DNA of 64,000 bases, from positions 434,001-498,000 of the forward strand of contig BMSW01000005.1 in NCBI GenBank assembly GCA_014649355.1, written 5' to 3'. Origin of the DNA: Streptomyces althioticus. Its GTDB lineage: Bacteria > Actinomycetota > Actinomycetes > Streptomycetales > Streptomycetaceae. A program made the position numbers and the translations under genes. A model generated the notes under the pieces. It saw only the letters and a program-made list of their open reading frames with translations, did no database searches and was not told the DNA's origin. Of this stretch, positions 24,844 to 33,511 are shown in pieces. How positions within the stretch are numbered: the first letter of the stretch is position 1; each line of letters opens with the position of its first letter.

Positions 24844-26199
24844 TCAGACCTCGGCGTAGCTGAGCTGCGGCTTCTCCCGCGGAGCGGTGTCCGTCCCGGC
24901 CGGCCGGGCGGCGGGCCGGCGAAGGTATACCGCCCACGTGACCGCGAAACAGACCGCGTAGCAGGCGAGGAACGCCACGAACGCGCCGGTGCCGGAGCCG
25001 TAGGAGAGGAAGGACTGGCGGAAGGCCAGGTTGATGCCGACACCGCCGAGCGCGCCCACCGCGCCGATCAGCCCCATCGACGCCCCGGACAGCCGCCGTC
25101 CGTACGCGGCCGCCGCCTCCCCTTCGAGCCCCAGCGCCCGCGCCTTGGCCTGGAAGATGCCGGGGATCATCTTGTACGTCGACCCGTTGCCGAGGCCGGT
25201 CAGCACGAACAGCCCCACGAAGGCGACGGTGAACAGCACCAGCGACTGCCGCATGGAGGCGGCGATCAGCACGGCGGTCGCGGCGCCCATGGCGACGAAG
25301 TTCCACAGGGTGATGCGCGCGCCGCCGTAGCGGTCGGCGAGCCAGCCGCCCACCGGCCGGATCAGCGAGCCCAGCAGCGGCCCGATGAAGGTGACGTACG
25401 CGGCCTCCAGCGGGGTGCGGTCGAACTGGTTCTGCAGCACCTGCCCGAAGGCGAAGCTGTAGCCGATGAACGAGCCGAACGTGCCGATGTAGAGGAACGA
25501 CATGATCCAGGTGTGAGGGTCGCGCGCCGCGTCCTTGGCGGCTCCGGTGTCGTTCCTCACCGAGGCCAGGTTGTCCATGTGGAGCGCGGCGAACACGGCG
25601 GCGACGACGATCAGAGGGATGTACAGGCCGAGCAGCACCCGCGGCCCCCCGCTCGCGCCGATGATCGCGAGCGCGACGAGCTGGATGACGGGGACGCCGA
25701 TGTTGCCCCCGCCGGCGTTCAGTCCGAGCGCCCAGCCCTTCTTCCGCAGCGGGAAGAAGGCGTTGATGTTGGTCATGGAGGAGGCGAAGTTGCCGCCGCC
25801 GATGCCGGCGAGCAGGCCGACCAGCAAGAACGTGGAGAAGGAGGTCCCCGGCTCCATCACCGCGAACGCGGCGGTCGTCGGCACGAGCAGCAGCCCCGCG
25901 GAGATGATCGTCCAGTTCCGCCCGCCGAACACCGCGACGGCGAAGGTGTACGGGACCCGGACGACGGCGCCGACCAGCGTCACCAGCGACGTCAGCAGGA
26001 ACTTGTCGGCGGGCGTCAGCCCGTACTCGGGGCCCATGAAGAGCACCAGCACGGACCACATGGTCCAGACGGAGAAACCGATGTGCTCGGAGAGGACGGA
26101 GAAGAGGAGATTGCGGCGGGCGATCCGCTCTCCGGTGCGGTTCCAGAAGGTCTCGTCCTCCGGGTCCCACTGCTGGATCCAACGGCCGCGGGCTGTCAT
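24844..26199 (-). CDS. narK: Nitrate/nitrite transporter of the NarK family
   Basis: This 451-residue, 12-segment MFS protein moves nitrate or nitrite across the membrane. The nitrate-signature motifs are present: GLLAGIGGGNFASSMTNINAFFP in segment 5 and GLFVLTGLGNGSTYKMIP in segment 11, with the conserved Arg-containing RPVGGWLADRYGG loop. The ATG at 26199 follows GGAGG. It is followed by the NnaR-like regulator, separated by an inverted repeat. Confidence 0.92.
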   Translation of the reverse strand: MTARGRWIQQWDPEDETFWNRTGERIARRNLLFSVLSEHIGFSVWTMWSVLVLFMGPEYGLTPADKFLLTSLVTLVGAVVRVPYTFAVAVFGGRNWTIISAGLLLVPTTAAFAVMEPGTSFSTFLLVGLLAGIGGGNFASSMTNINAFFPLRKKGWALGLNAGGGNIGVPVIQLVALAIIGASGGPRVLLGLYIPLIVVAAVFAALHMDNLASVRNDTGAAKDAARDPHTWIMSFLYIGTFGSFIGYSFAFGQVLQNQFDRTPLEAAYVTFIGPLLGSLIRPVGGWLADRYGGARITLWNFVAMGAATAVLIAASMRQSLVLFTVAFVGLFVLTGLGNGSTYKMIPGIFQAKARALGLEGEAAAAYGRRLSGASMGLIGAVGALGGVGINLAFRQSFLSYGSGTGAFVAFLACYAVCFAVTWAVYLRRPAARPAGTDTAPREKPQLSYAEV

Positions 26200-26372
26200 G
26201 GGGCCTCCACTGCTCTCCGGGGCGCGGCGGTGCCGCGAGGGCTGGTCCCGAAGGTAGGGAGGGAGCGTTTCCTGTCTGTGGCACGCGGTGACCGGCAGGG
26301 AACGTTGCTCTCACCCTCGCCGGGGGCGGGGTGAGAGAAGTCCGTCACCGGTCACCGGCGGCGCGGTGAGCC

Positions 26373-27236
26373 TCAGTGCTGCGGGGGCCGGCCGTAGGGT
26401 CCGGGCGCCTGCTGCGGCGGGACGCCGTACGGGCCGGGCTGGCCGTACGCGGGGGGCTGCTGGCCGTACGGGCCGGGCCGGCCGTACGCGGGCGGCTGCT
26501 GGGCGGGCGGGGCGTAACCGGGAGCGGGGGCGGGCTGCTGCGGGAAGGGCCCGCCGTACGCCTGGGGGTGCTGCTGAGGCTGCTGCTGCGGGTAGCCCGG
26601 GGCGCCCTGCGGCTGCGCGCCGTACGGGCCGGGCTGGCCGTACGGCATCCCGGCGCCCGGCGGCAGGTAGCGCACGCGGCCCGTCTCGTCCGCCACGGGC
26701 ATGAAGCCGGCGGCCTGGAGCGTCGCTTCGTACTTGGCGGTGCGCTTGCGGGAGACGACGTAGTAGACGCCGAGGCAGGCCATCAGGAATACCCAGATGC
26801 CGCCCGCGACGACGAAGTCGTCCGAGGTGCCGCCGAAGCGGTAGGCCAGGATGACGCAGGCGACGGAGCCGGCGACCACGCGATAACCGATCGACTTCTC
26901 GGCGACCCTGGCGGTGACGTCGATACGGGCCTTGAGGAGTTCGACGACGGCCGGGTCGACCGGCGGCAAGGACGTCCCGTCGGCGGCGTTGGGGTACTGC
27001 GCCCAGTTCTGGGCGGCGCGGGCCTGCGCCTGCGGGGCGGGGTCGGGCACGATCACGATCTTCAACTGGTTGAAGTTCGACGCGCTGTAGAGGACGTCGG
27101 CGTATTCGTAGCCGAACTGCTGGGCGACGGCGGCGAGTCGGGCCAGCTTCTTCACGGATGCGGTGGGGCTGGTCACCTCCACCGGCTGTCCACTCGCCAT
27201 CGACCGCAGCATCTTCCGCGTCTGCCGCTTGCTCAT
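26373..27236 (-). CDS. Membrane protein with Pro/Tyr/Gly/Gln-rich C-terminal repeats
   Basis: This 287-residue protein of unknown function has an N-terminal cytosolic helical region (SVKKLARLAAVAQQFGYEYADVLYS), two closely spaced membrane segments (about residues 125-165; SIGYRVVAGSVACVILAYRFG and VAGGIWVFLMACLGVYYVVS) and a tail of about 90 residues with repeats of QPGPYG, QQPPAYG and similar. Such tails in actinomycetes are disordered and often extracytoplasmic or interaction-prone. The ATG at 27236 follows GAGGGG. It is separated from the mat operon by a terminator. Confidence 0.8.
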   Translation of the reverse strand: MSKRQTRKMLRSMASGQPVEVTSPTASVKKLARLAAVAQQFGYEYADVLYSASNFNQLKIVIVPDPAPQAQARAAQNWAQYPNAADGTSLPPVDPAVVELLKARIDVTARVAEKSIGYRVVAGSVACVILAYRFGGTSDDFVVAGGIWVFLMACLGVYYVVSRKRTAKYEATLQAAGFMPVADETGRVRYLPPGAGMPYGQPGPYGAQPQGAPGYPQQQPQQHPQAYGGPFPQQPAPAPGYAPPAQQPPAYGRPGPYGQQPPAYGQPGPYGVPPQQAPGPYGRPPQH

Positions 27237-27293
27237 ACGCCCCTCGCCCCCTGGCCCACCGTTCACTTCAGCAACAGGGGGCAGTCTCGCACG

Positions 27294-27329
27294 GGCCGCT
27301 CCGGCGCGAAAGGCGCGGCCGGAGCGGCC
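27294..27329 (-). terminator. Terminator after the mat-acyltransferase operon
   Basis: A perfect 11-bp stem (GGCCGCTCCGG with CCGGAGCGGCC) and 14-nt loop begin 7 bp beyond the acyltransferase stop. Confidence 0.65.
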
Positions 27330-27336
27330 TGGCACG

Positions 27337-28674
27337 TCAGCGGCGGCGTCCCCGGCCCGACGGCTCGGGCCGCTCGGTCTCGGCGCCGTTCGGCCAGAGC
27401 CTCGGGCGTCGCTTGGCCGCGAGGTCCTCGACCCAGCCGGTCGCGAGGACCACCAGGCCGATGAGCGGCCAGATGAACGCGAACGCCCAGAGCTCGTAGG
27501 TGCTGTTGAGCGCTTCCGCGCCGCGCTCGCTCTGCATGAACGGCAGCTTGTACAGCAGGTCGACGAGCGGGAAGGTGAGCGCGATCAGCAGGTTGTGCCA
27601 CAGGTAGATGGTGACCGCCCGGTTGTTGGACAGGGTCACCAGTTTGTCCCAGCCCGCGAGCTTGCCCGGCAGTTCCTGCCACGAGGGCGAGTACTGGAGA
27701 AGGATCACCACGAACCCGAAGGACCAGGTGGCCTGCGCCAGCGGGATGTCGTTGAGGTCCCACCCCTCGTCACCGAGGTGGCCGGAGGCCCACCACAGGC
27801 CGAACGCCATCACCAGGGAGGCGCAGGACACCGAGATGTAGCGCGGCACCTGCTTGAGGGTGCCGTCCTGGTGGGCGAAGCCCAGCACCCAGCAGGAGCC
27901 GTAGACCGCGAAGTCGGTGACCGCGTTGCCGGTCTCGCCGGGGATGGTGACCAGCCCGGAGCCGACGACGGCCGTCAGGCCGAGCGGGGCGAGCAGCGTG
28001 GGCCAGGGCGCCCTGCGGAACGCCCACAGCAGGAGCGGCGAGGCGAGCACGAACCACAGGTAGGCGCGCAGGTACCAGAGCGGGCCCACCGCGTCGTCCG
28101 ACCAGGTGCCGCCGGTGAGCCACCCGAGGTCCCCGGCTTCGGCCGGGTAGGGCGGGGCGCCGATCGGGACGAGGTAGTTGAAGAGCTTGACCAGACCCCA
28201 GGGGCCGCCGCCCTGGTCCGGATCGTTCCCGGGGTTCCAGCCGCTCATGAACAGCAGCGTCAGCGCGACCGCGCCGAAGATCCACATCGGCGGCAGCAGA
28301 CGGCGGACCCGGGAGCGGATCACGCTCCCGGCGGGCCGCTTCAGCGACCGCGCCATCAGCGAACCGGCGAGCGCGAACATCACGCCCATGGACGGGAAGA
28401 GCACGGTCAGCCAGGCCCACCCGAAGAGGTGGTAGACGACGACGCGGACCAGGGCGATGGACCGCAGCAGGTCCAGGTACCTGTCCCGGCCCGGCTTCTT
28501 CGGGGCCGGCGTCTCCTCGGCCGCCGGAGCCGGGTCCGGCTGCGGCGGTTCCGTGGCGTGCTGCTGCGGGAACGCGTGCGCCGGCTGCGGGGCCACGTTT
28601 GTGGGAGCGCCGTACGGGGTCGGGTAAGGGCCGTCCGGGACCGGGGCGGCGCCGGACGGGTGTCCGTGGGTCAT
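27337..28674 (-). CDS. Acyltransferase-3 family membrane protein of the mat operon
   Basis: This 445-residue integral membrane O-acyltransferase resembles OafA/WecH-type enzymes that acylate extracellular or envelope polysaccharides. After a Pro-rich cytosolic lead of about 60 residues, the family opening RYLDLLRSIALVRVVVYHLFGWAWL carries the conserved R and H; about ten membrane segments follow, and FLRA-type and WYLRAYLWFVLASPLLLW elements are typical. The ATG overlaps the stop of the glycosyltransferase gene (ATGA). Being the third gene of the matAB operon, it probably modifies the polymer made by MatB, for example by acetylation. Confidence 0.85.
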   Translation of the reverse strand: MTHGHPSGAAPVPDGPYPTPYGAPTNVAPQPAHAFPQQHATEPPQPDPAPAAEETPAPKKPGRDRYLDLLRSIALVRVVVYHLFGWAWLTVLFPSMGVMFALAGSLMARSLKRPAGSVIRSRVRRLLPPMWIFGAVALTLLFMSGWNPGNDPDQGGGPWGLVKLFNYLVPIGAPPYPAEAGDLGWLTGGTWSDDAVGPLWYLRAYLWFVLASPLLLWAFRRAPWPTLLAPLGLTAVVGSGLVTIPGETGNAVTDFAVYGSCWVLGFAHQDGTLKQVPRYISVSCASLVMAFGLWWASGHLGDEGWDLNDIPLAQATWSFGFVVILLQYSPSWQELPGKLAGWDKLVTLSNNRAVTIYLWHNLLIALTFPLVDLLYKLPFMQSERGAEALNSTYELWAFAFIWPLIGLVVLATGWVEDLAAKRRPRLWPNGAETERPEPSGRGRRR

Positions 28675-30869
28675 GCCACCGGCCTCCGGTCGTCGTCGTA
28701 CGCCTGGCCGCTCGGCACCGCCCCGTTCACGGGCGCCCCGACGACACCGGTGCGGCGCAGCTTCTGCCAGCGCAGCCGGCCGCCGGTGAGCGCCGTGATC
28801 CAGGACTGGAGCAGCACGACGTACATGAGCTGGCGGTACAGGATCTGCTGCAGCGGCAGCGAGATCAGATGGGTCATGCGTTCCTTGTCGAGACGGAACG
28901 CGTACGCGGCGCAGACGGCCTGGATGGCCAGGACGCCCAGCCACGCGAGGATGGTCTGCTGGGTCGGCCCGAAGACCAGGCCGTACAGCAGGAAGACGTC
29001 GATCAGCGGCGCCAGCAGCGGGGCCACGATCATGAACAGGGAGACGAAGGGCAGGCCCACACGGCCGAAGCGCCCGGAGGGGCCCTTGTCGACGAGTGCG
29101 CGGCGGTGCTTCCAGATGGCCTGCATGGTGCCGTAGGACCAGCGGTAGCGCTGCGACCAGAGCTGCTGGACGGTCTCCGGGGCCTCGGTCCAGGCGCGGG
29201 CGTTCTCCGCGTAGACCACGCGCCAGCCGGCGCGGTGCAGCGCCATGGTGACGTCGGTGTCCTCGGCGAGGGTGTCGTCGCTCATGCCGCCGATGGGCTC
29301 CAGGGCCGACTTCCGGAAGGCGCCGACGGCGCCCGGGATGGTCGGCATGCACCGCAGGATGTCGTACATCCGGCGGTCCAGGTTGAAGCCCATCACGTAC
29401 TCGATGTGCTGCCAGGCGCCGATGAGGCTGTCCTTGTTGCCGACCTTCGCGTTGCCGGCGACGGCGCCGACCCGCGGGTCGCCGAAGGGCTGGACGAGCT
29501 CACGGACGGTGGACGGCTCGAAGACCGTGTCGCCGTCCATCATCACGACGATGTCGTAGCGGGCGTTGGCCAGGCCCCGGTTGAGGGCTGCGGGCTTGCC
29601 CGCGTTGAGCTGGCGGATGACCCGGACGTTGGGCAGGCCCATCGCCTCGACGATGCGGGCGGTGCCGTCGGTGGAGCCGTCGTCGATGACCAGCACCTCG
29701 ATCGGATGATCGCTGGCCATGAGGGAGTTGACGGTGTTCTCGATGCACTTGGCCTCGTTGTACGCCGGGACCAGCACGGTGACCGGCTCGGTGACCGTCG
29801 GACCCCAGCGGAAGCCCCTGCGGCGCACCCGGCGGGCGTGCGCGCCGGACAGCAGCAGCATCAGCACGAAGCGGGCGATGACGAGGGTGCCGATGATCGC
29901 CAGGCCGACCACCAGCACGCCGGTGATCTTCTCGGAGGCCTGCACCAGGAAGATCCAGGCCTTGCCCTTCCACAGCTCGGGCCCCGTGACCGGGCTGTGG
30001 GCGCTGGGCGCGTCCAGGGCCTCGGTCAGGTTGTCGAACTCGTAGCCCTTGTCCTTGAGTCCGGGCAGGAACGTGTCGAGCGCGGCCACGGTCTGGCTGC
30101 GGTCACCGCCGGAGTCGTGCATGAGGACGATGGCGCCCTCGCCGTTCTTCGGTGTGGCGCGGCGGATGATCTCGTCGACGCCGGGCCGCTTCCAGTCCTC
30201 GCTGTCGGTGTTGTTGACGACGGTGAGGTAGCCGCGGCTGCCGATGTACTCGGTGACCGGCCAGGACTCGTTGTCCATGGCGTCGGCGTGGGAGGAGTAC
30301 GGCGGGCGGAACAGCGAGGTGCGGATGCCGGCCGCGCCGGTGAGGGCGAGCTGGTTCTGCGACAGCTCCCAGTCGATGCGCTTCTTGGACTGGAGCGACA
30401 GGTCCGGGTGGTTGAAGGTGTGCAGGCCGACCTCGTGGCCCTCGTCGACCATGCGCTGGACGAGGTCCGGGTAGCGGGAGGCCATGGTGCCGGTGACGAA
30501 GAAGACGGCGTGCGCGTCGTGCTTCTTCAGCACGTCGAGCACCTTCGGCGTCCAGGTGGGGTCCGGGCCGTCGTCGAAGGTGAGCACCAGACGGCGGTCG
30601 GGCACGCTCAGGGACGTGGCCTTGCCGCTGCGGGCGTCTATCACCGGGCCGCCCTCGAGTATCTCCTCGGGCACCTCGGTGGTGGGGGCCGGGTCCTGGA
30701 CCCGGTGGTCGGCGAGGATCTCGCTGTGCACGTAGCCGCGGAGCATCAGCATGGCGGCGAGGGCGACCAGGACGAGCAGCGGCAGCAGCAGACGCAGCGG
30801 CACGCGACGGCGCAGGGCGCCGCGCCGGTCCGGGCGGGGCGCCCGGCGGCGGTGGGACGGGGATGCCAT
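28671..30869 (-). CDS. matB: Polysaccharide deacetylase-GT2 fusion (MatB-like, PNAG synthesis)
   Basis: This 732-residue membrane protein is bifunctional. After a membrane anchor (about residues 24-44), a NodB-type deacetylase (about 90-290) shows VLTFDDGPDPTWT, HTFNHPDLS and RPPYSSHADAM. A second membrane segment leads to a processive GT2 domain (about 375-620) with VLVPAYNEA, VIDDGSTDGT, MMDGDT (DxD), EDTD and QRYRW (Q/RxxRW), followed by several membrane segments. Such proteins make and de-acetylate poly-beta-1,6-GlcNAc. In Streptomyces MatAB produce PNAG that drives hyphal aggregation. The ATG overlaps the matA stop by one base. Confidence 0.88.
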   Translation of the reverse strand: MASPSHRRRAPRPDRRGALRRRVPLRLLLPLLVLVALAAMLMLRGYVHSEILADHRVQDPAPTTEVPEEILEGGPVIDARSGKATSLSVPDRRLVLTFDDGPDPTWTPKVLDVLKKHDAHAVFFVTGTMASRYPDLVQRMVDEGHEVGLHTFNHPDLSLQSKKRIDWELSQNQLALTGAAGIRTSLFRPPYSSHADAMDNESWPVTEYIGSRGYLTVVNNTDSEDWKRPGVDEIIRRATPKNGEGAIVLMHDSGGDRSQTVAALDTFLPGLKDKGYEFDNLTEALDAPSAHSPVTGPELWKGKAWIFLVQASEKITGVLVVGLAIIGTLVIARFVLMLLLSGAHARRVRRRGFRWGPTVTEPVTVLVPAYNEAKCIENTVNSLMASDHPIEVLVIDDGSTDGTARIVEAMGLPNVRVIRQLNAGKPAALNRGLANARYDIVVMMDGDTVFEPSTVRELVQPFGDPRVGAVAGNAKVGNKDSLIGAWQHIEYVMGFNLDRRMYDILRCMPTIPGAVGAFRKSALEPIGGMSDDTLAEDTDVTMALHRAGWRVVYAENARAWTEAPETVQQLWSQRYRWSYGTMQAIWKHRRALVDKGPSGRFGRVGLPFVSLFMIVAPLLAPLIDVFLLYGLVFGPTQQTILAWLGVLAIQAVCAAYAFRLDKERMTHLISLPLQQILYRQLMYVVLLQSWITALTGGRLRWQKLRRTGVVGAPVNGAVPSGQAYDDDRRPVA

Positions 30870-32278
30870 CAGAGGACGTTCTCCGGGGACGGTGCGGCGG
30901 CGGGGTCGGAGTCGGCGCCCGCGGCGGGTTCGGCGGCGACCGGGCGGTCGCCTGCGGAGGGAGCGGAAAGGCTGTCGGTGCCGCCGGCCTCGCCGCCGCC
31001 ACCTCCGGTGGGAGCGGTCGTGTCGGGCGGCGGCGTGTCGTCCGGGGACGTCGGCGTTGTGGGCTGGGAGGCCGTGCCGCCGCCGGCCGGGGGCGTCTCG
31101 GCGGTGGTCGCGCCGCCTCCGTCGCCGCCGCCGGTGGCCGGCTGGGAGCTGGGCCGGCCGGCCGGGGTGGTCGCCGGGGCGCCGCCGTCCGGTTGCCGCA
31201 CCGTGCCGCCGGTGCCGCCCGCCACGGGGGCGGAGGCGTCGGGGCCCGGCAGGTCGGAGGCGCCCGGGGTGGGCGAGCCGACGCCGGGGGCGAGGCTGGT
31301 GCCGGAGCTGGGCGAGGCGTCGGTCGCGGAGGGCCCGGGCGTGGTCTCGACCTGCTCGGCCGGCTTCGCCTCCTGACCCGGGATGGGCATCCACGGGGCG
31401 TCGGAGTTTCCGGACAGCAGGGTGGCGACCATGACGACGGCGTAGCCCGCGCAGGCGAGTCCGACGGCCAGGCCGATGCGGCGGTAGAGGCGGTTGCGGC
31501 GGCCCGACTCGTCGACGAAGACGGGGGCCGCCTCGGGCGCCGCGCCCGCTGCGGGAGTACGGCTCAGCACACCGCCGGCACCGATCTGCACGGCGTCGAG
31601 CTGGACCGTCACCTCGTGCGGGTCGTGGGTGGCCTCGGCGGTGCCGGGGTCCTCCTGCCACGGGTCGCGGACGGCGGCGCCGGCGTCCGGCGTCACCGGG
31701 GCCGGGGTGACCGCGGCGGCGGGGCGGGGCACGCGCAGGGCGGTGGTGCGCTCGGAGTCGTAGGCGTCGTCGGCGGGCCGGTGCGCGGCGGGCGCGGGCG
31801 GCTTGCGGAAGGCGTCGAAGCCGCCGCGGCCGCCGGACGGACCGGGTCCGTCGTCCGGGCGGACGCCGCCGGCCGGGCCGGGGCGGGAGGGCGGACCCGG
31901 GTGGCCGCCCGCCTGGGGCAGCACCTGTGTGCGGTCCTCGCCGGGCCAGGGAGTGTCGGACGCGCCGGGGCGGCCGCCCGTCCTGGGCAGGACGTCGGTC
32001 CTGTCGTCGCCCCCGGTCGGGGGCAGCATCCGGGTGCGGTCCTCGTCGCCGTTCCCGGACGGGAACACTCCGAGCCGCGCCCAGCGCTCGTCCAGGGACC
32101 CGGAACCGGAACCGGCGCGGAAGCTCTCCGCGCCGTCTCTCGGACCGGGTTCGGCGGGTCTCTCCGCCAGGGGGAGCACCCGTGTCTCACGGGCGTCCTC
32201 GTCCGCTTCCGCGAACCTCCGGGAACCGTCGGCCGACTGCGGCCGACCCGGTTGGGCGTCTTCTCGCCACTTTTCCAC
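30869..32278 (-). CDS. matA: MatA-like single-pass protein with T-x-V-L-P repeats
   Basis: This 469-residue protein precedes matB. It has a long cytosolic N-terminus (about 270 residues, low complexity) with repeated motifs DRTRMLPPTGG, DRTDVLPRTGG, DRTQVLPQAGG and a variant ETRVLPLAE, then one membrane segment (about 280-300, IGLAVGLACAGYAVVMVATLL) and an extracellular Pro/Thr/Gly/Ser-rich tail of about 170 residues. No enzymatic domain is visible. The GTG at 32278 follows GGGGGGAAG. The position and operon match Streptomyces matA, required with matB for aggregation. The Thr repeats resemble a kinase-linked motif also found in PkaA. Confidence 0.75.
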   Translation of the reverse strand: MEKWREDAQPGRPQSADGSRRFAEADEDARETRVLPLAERPAEPGPRDGAESFRAGSGSGSLDERWARLGVFPSGNGDEDRTRMLPPTGGDDRTDVLPRTGGRPGASDTPWPGEDRTQVLPQAGGHPGPPSRPGPAGGVRPDDGPGPSGGRGGFDAFRKPPAPAAHRPADDAYDSERTTALRVPRPAAAVTPAPVTPDAGAAVRDPWQEDPGTAEATHDPHEVTVQLDAVQIGAGGVLSRTPAAGAAPEAAPVFVDESGRRNRLYRRIGLAVGLACAGYAVVMVATLLSGNSDAPWMPIPGQEAKPAEQVETTPGPSATDASPSSGTSLAPGVGSPTPGASDLPGPDASAPVAGGTGGTVRQPDGGAPATTPAGRPSSQPATGGGDGGGATTAETPPAGGGTASQPTTPTSPDDTPPPDTTAPTGGGGGEAGGTDSLSAPSAGDRPVAAEPAAGADSDPAAAPSPENVL

Positions 32279-32443
32279 GCGCTCGCACTTCCCCCCAACG
32301 GAACCATCGGCGCGCGTACGACCCGAGCACCCGTCGGCGGACCGGGCCCCCACCCGCTCCGAGCGCCCCGTTTATCACACCGTGCTCGAAGCATCGAATG
32401 TAGCGCACGCGGAGGTTCTGTGTTCGCGCGGAGACCTTTTGTG

Positions 32444-33427
32444 TCAGCAGCGAGACATTGGGTGCGCTCCCATCACATCGGCGTCCGGACCCGGAAGCCA
32501 GGAGTCCACGGGACGCTCCAACCAGCCCCGTTCGGCGGCCAATTCGGCCGCCGACCTGCGCAGTTCCGTCAAAGCGGGGTGGATCATTCCCTTTCGCCAC
32601 ACAAGGGACACGGGCGAGAGGGGGACCGGCTCCACCAAAGGCCGCGAAACCGTCCCCGACAGTGGCGGAAAACTCACCACGGCGAGGACGGGGTGCCCGG
32701 CCCGGGCCGTCACCCGCTGGAACTCCTCCTCCCCCACGGCCAGCGGGACGGGCGGCGCGAGCGTGATGCCCCGCCCGTCGAACAGCCGCCGCGCCAGGTC
32801 CGTCCACTCCTCGGTGCGCGTGTTGCCCGCCCCGGCGTAGACGGTCTCCCCCGCGAGCGCGGCCAGCGGCACCTCGGGCAGGCCGGCCAGGGCGTGGTCC
32901 TCGGGCAGCAGCACGGCCATCGGCTCGTACCGCACCGGCTGCTGGTCGAGTCCGGCCCGCACGGACGGGACGAGACCCGCGAACCGGCCGAACGTGGCGT
33001 CGAGCCGCCCCGCGAGCAGCTCCCCCGCCGCCCAGGTCAGCCCGCTCTCGTAACGGGCCATCAGCTCGAGCCCGGGGGCCCGCTCACGCGCGCGGTGCAG
33101 TACCTCGCGGTGGGTCCCGAGGCCCGGGGAGTTGAGGTCGACCAGCAGCGGACGGCTCCGGCGGGCGGCGGTGAGCAGGTCGTCCTGCGCCTGGAGGGCG
33201 GCGCGGGCGTACGGCAGCAGGCGCTCGCCGTCGGCGGTGAGCGTGACCCGGCGGGTGCTGCGGACGAACAGCTCGCAGCCCAGCTCCCGCTCCAGCCGGC
33301 GCACGTCGCGGCTGAGCGCCTGCTGGGCGACGTACAGGCGGGCCGCGGCGCGGGTGAAGTGCAGCTCCTCGGCGACGGTGACGAAGGCGCGCAGCAGGCG
33401 GGGCTCTATGTGGGCGGGTGCGGACAT
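32444..33427 (-). CDS. LysR-family transcriptional regulator
   Basis: This 327-residue LTTR has an N-terminal winged helix-turn-helix (LLRAFVTVAEELHFTRAAARLYVAQQALSRDVRRLERELG) and a periplasmic-binding-like effector domain (about residues 95-300). The ATG at 33427 gives MSAPAHIEPRLL. It is divergently transcribed from an MFS transporter with 84 bp between starts, the classic arrangement in which the LTTR controls the neighbouring transporter. Confidence 0.92.
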   Translation of the reverse strand: MSAPAHIEPRLLRAFVTVAEELHFTRAAARLYVAQQALSRDVRRLERELGCELFVRSTRRVTLTADGERLLPYARAALQAQDDLLTAARRSRPLLVDLNSPGLGTHREVLHRARERAPGLELMARYESGLTWAAGELLAGRLDATFGRFAGLVPSVRAGLDQQPVRYEPMAVLLPEDHALAGLPEVPLAALAGETVYAGAGNTRTEEWTDLARRLFDGRGITLAPPVPLAVGEEEFQRVTARAGHPVLAVVSFPPLSGTVSRPLVEPVPLSPVSLVWRKGMIHPALTELRRSAAELAAERGWLERPVDSWLPGPDADVMGAHPMSRC

Positions 33428-33440
33428 GACCGCGAACCTA

Positions 33441-33477
33441 CAACACAGGTGCGTCAATCGGTGCGGAGAAGGTGTTG
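33441..33477. promoter_or_regulatory. Candidate operator between LysR and MFS genes
   Basis: CAACAC (33441-33446) and GTGTTG (33472-33477) form an inverted repeat around a 25-bp spacer that holds two GGTGCG direct repeats (33448-33453, 33460-33465). Its central position in the divergent gap fits an LTTR recognition region. Confidence 0.4.
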
Positions 33478-33511
33478 GACCGGTCGGCCGTCCAAGGGCG
33501 ACGGTGAGGTC

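Noticed and set aside
26200..26330. GlnR box upstream of narK
   Set aside because: GTCAC and GAAAC elements occur on the minus strand, but their 16-bp spacing does not fit the gTnAC-n6-GaAAC arrangement.
30863..33511. Long plus-strand reading frame running into the MFS gene
   Set aside because: Its first 880 residues are antisense to matA and the LysR gene; only the part from 33512 has membrane-protein character.
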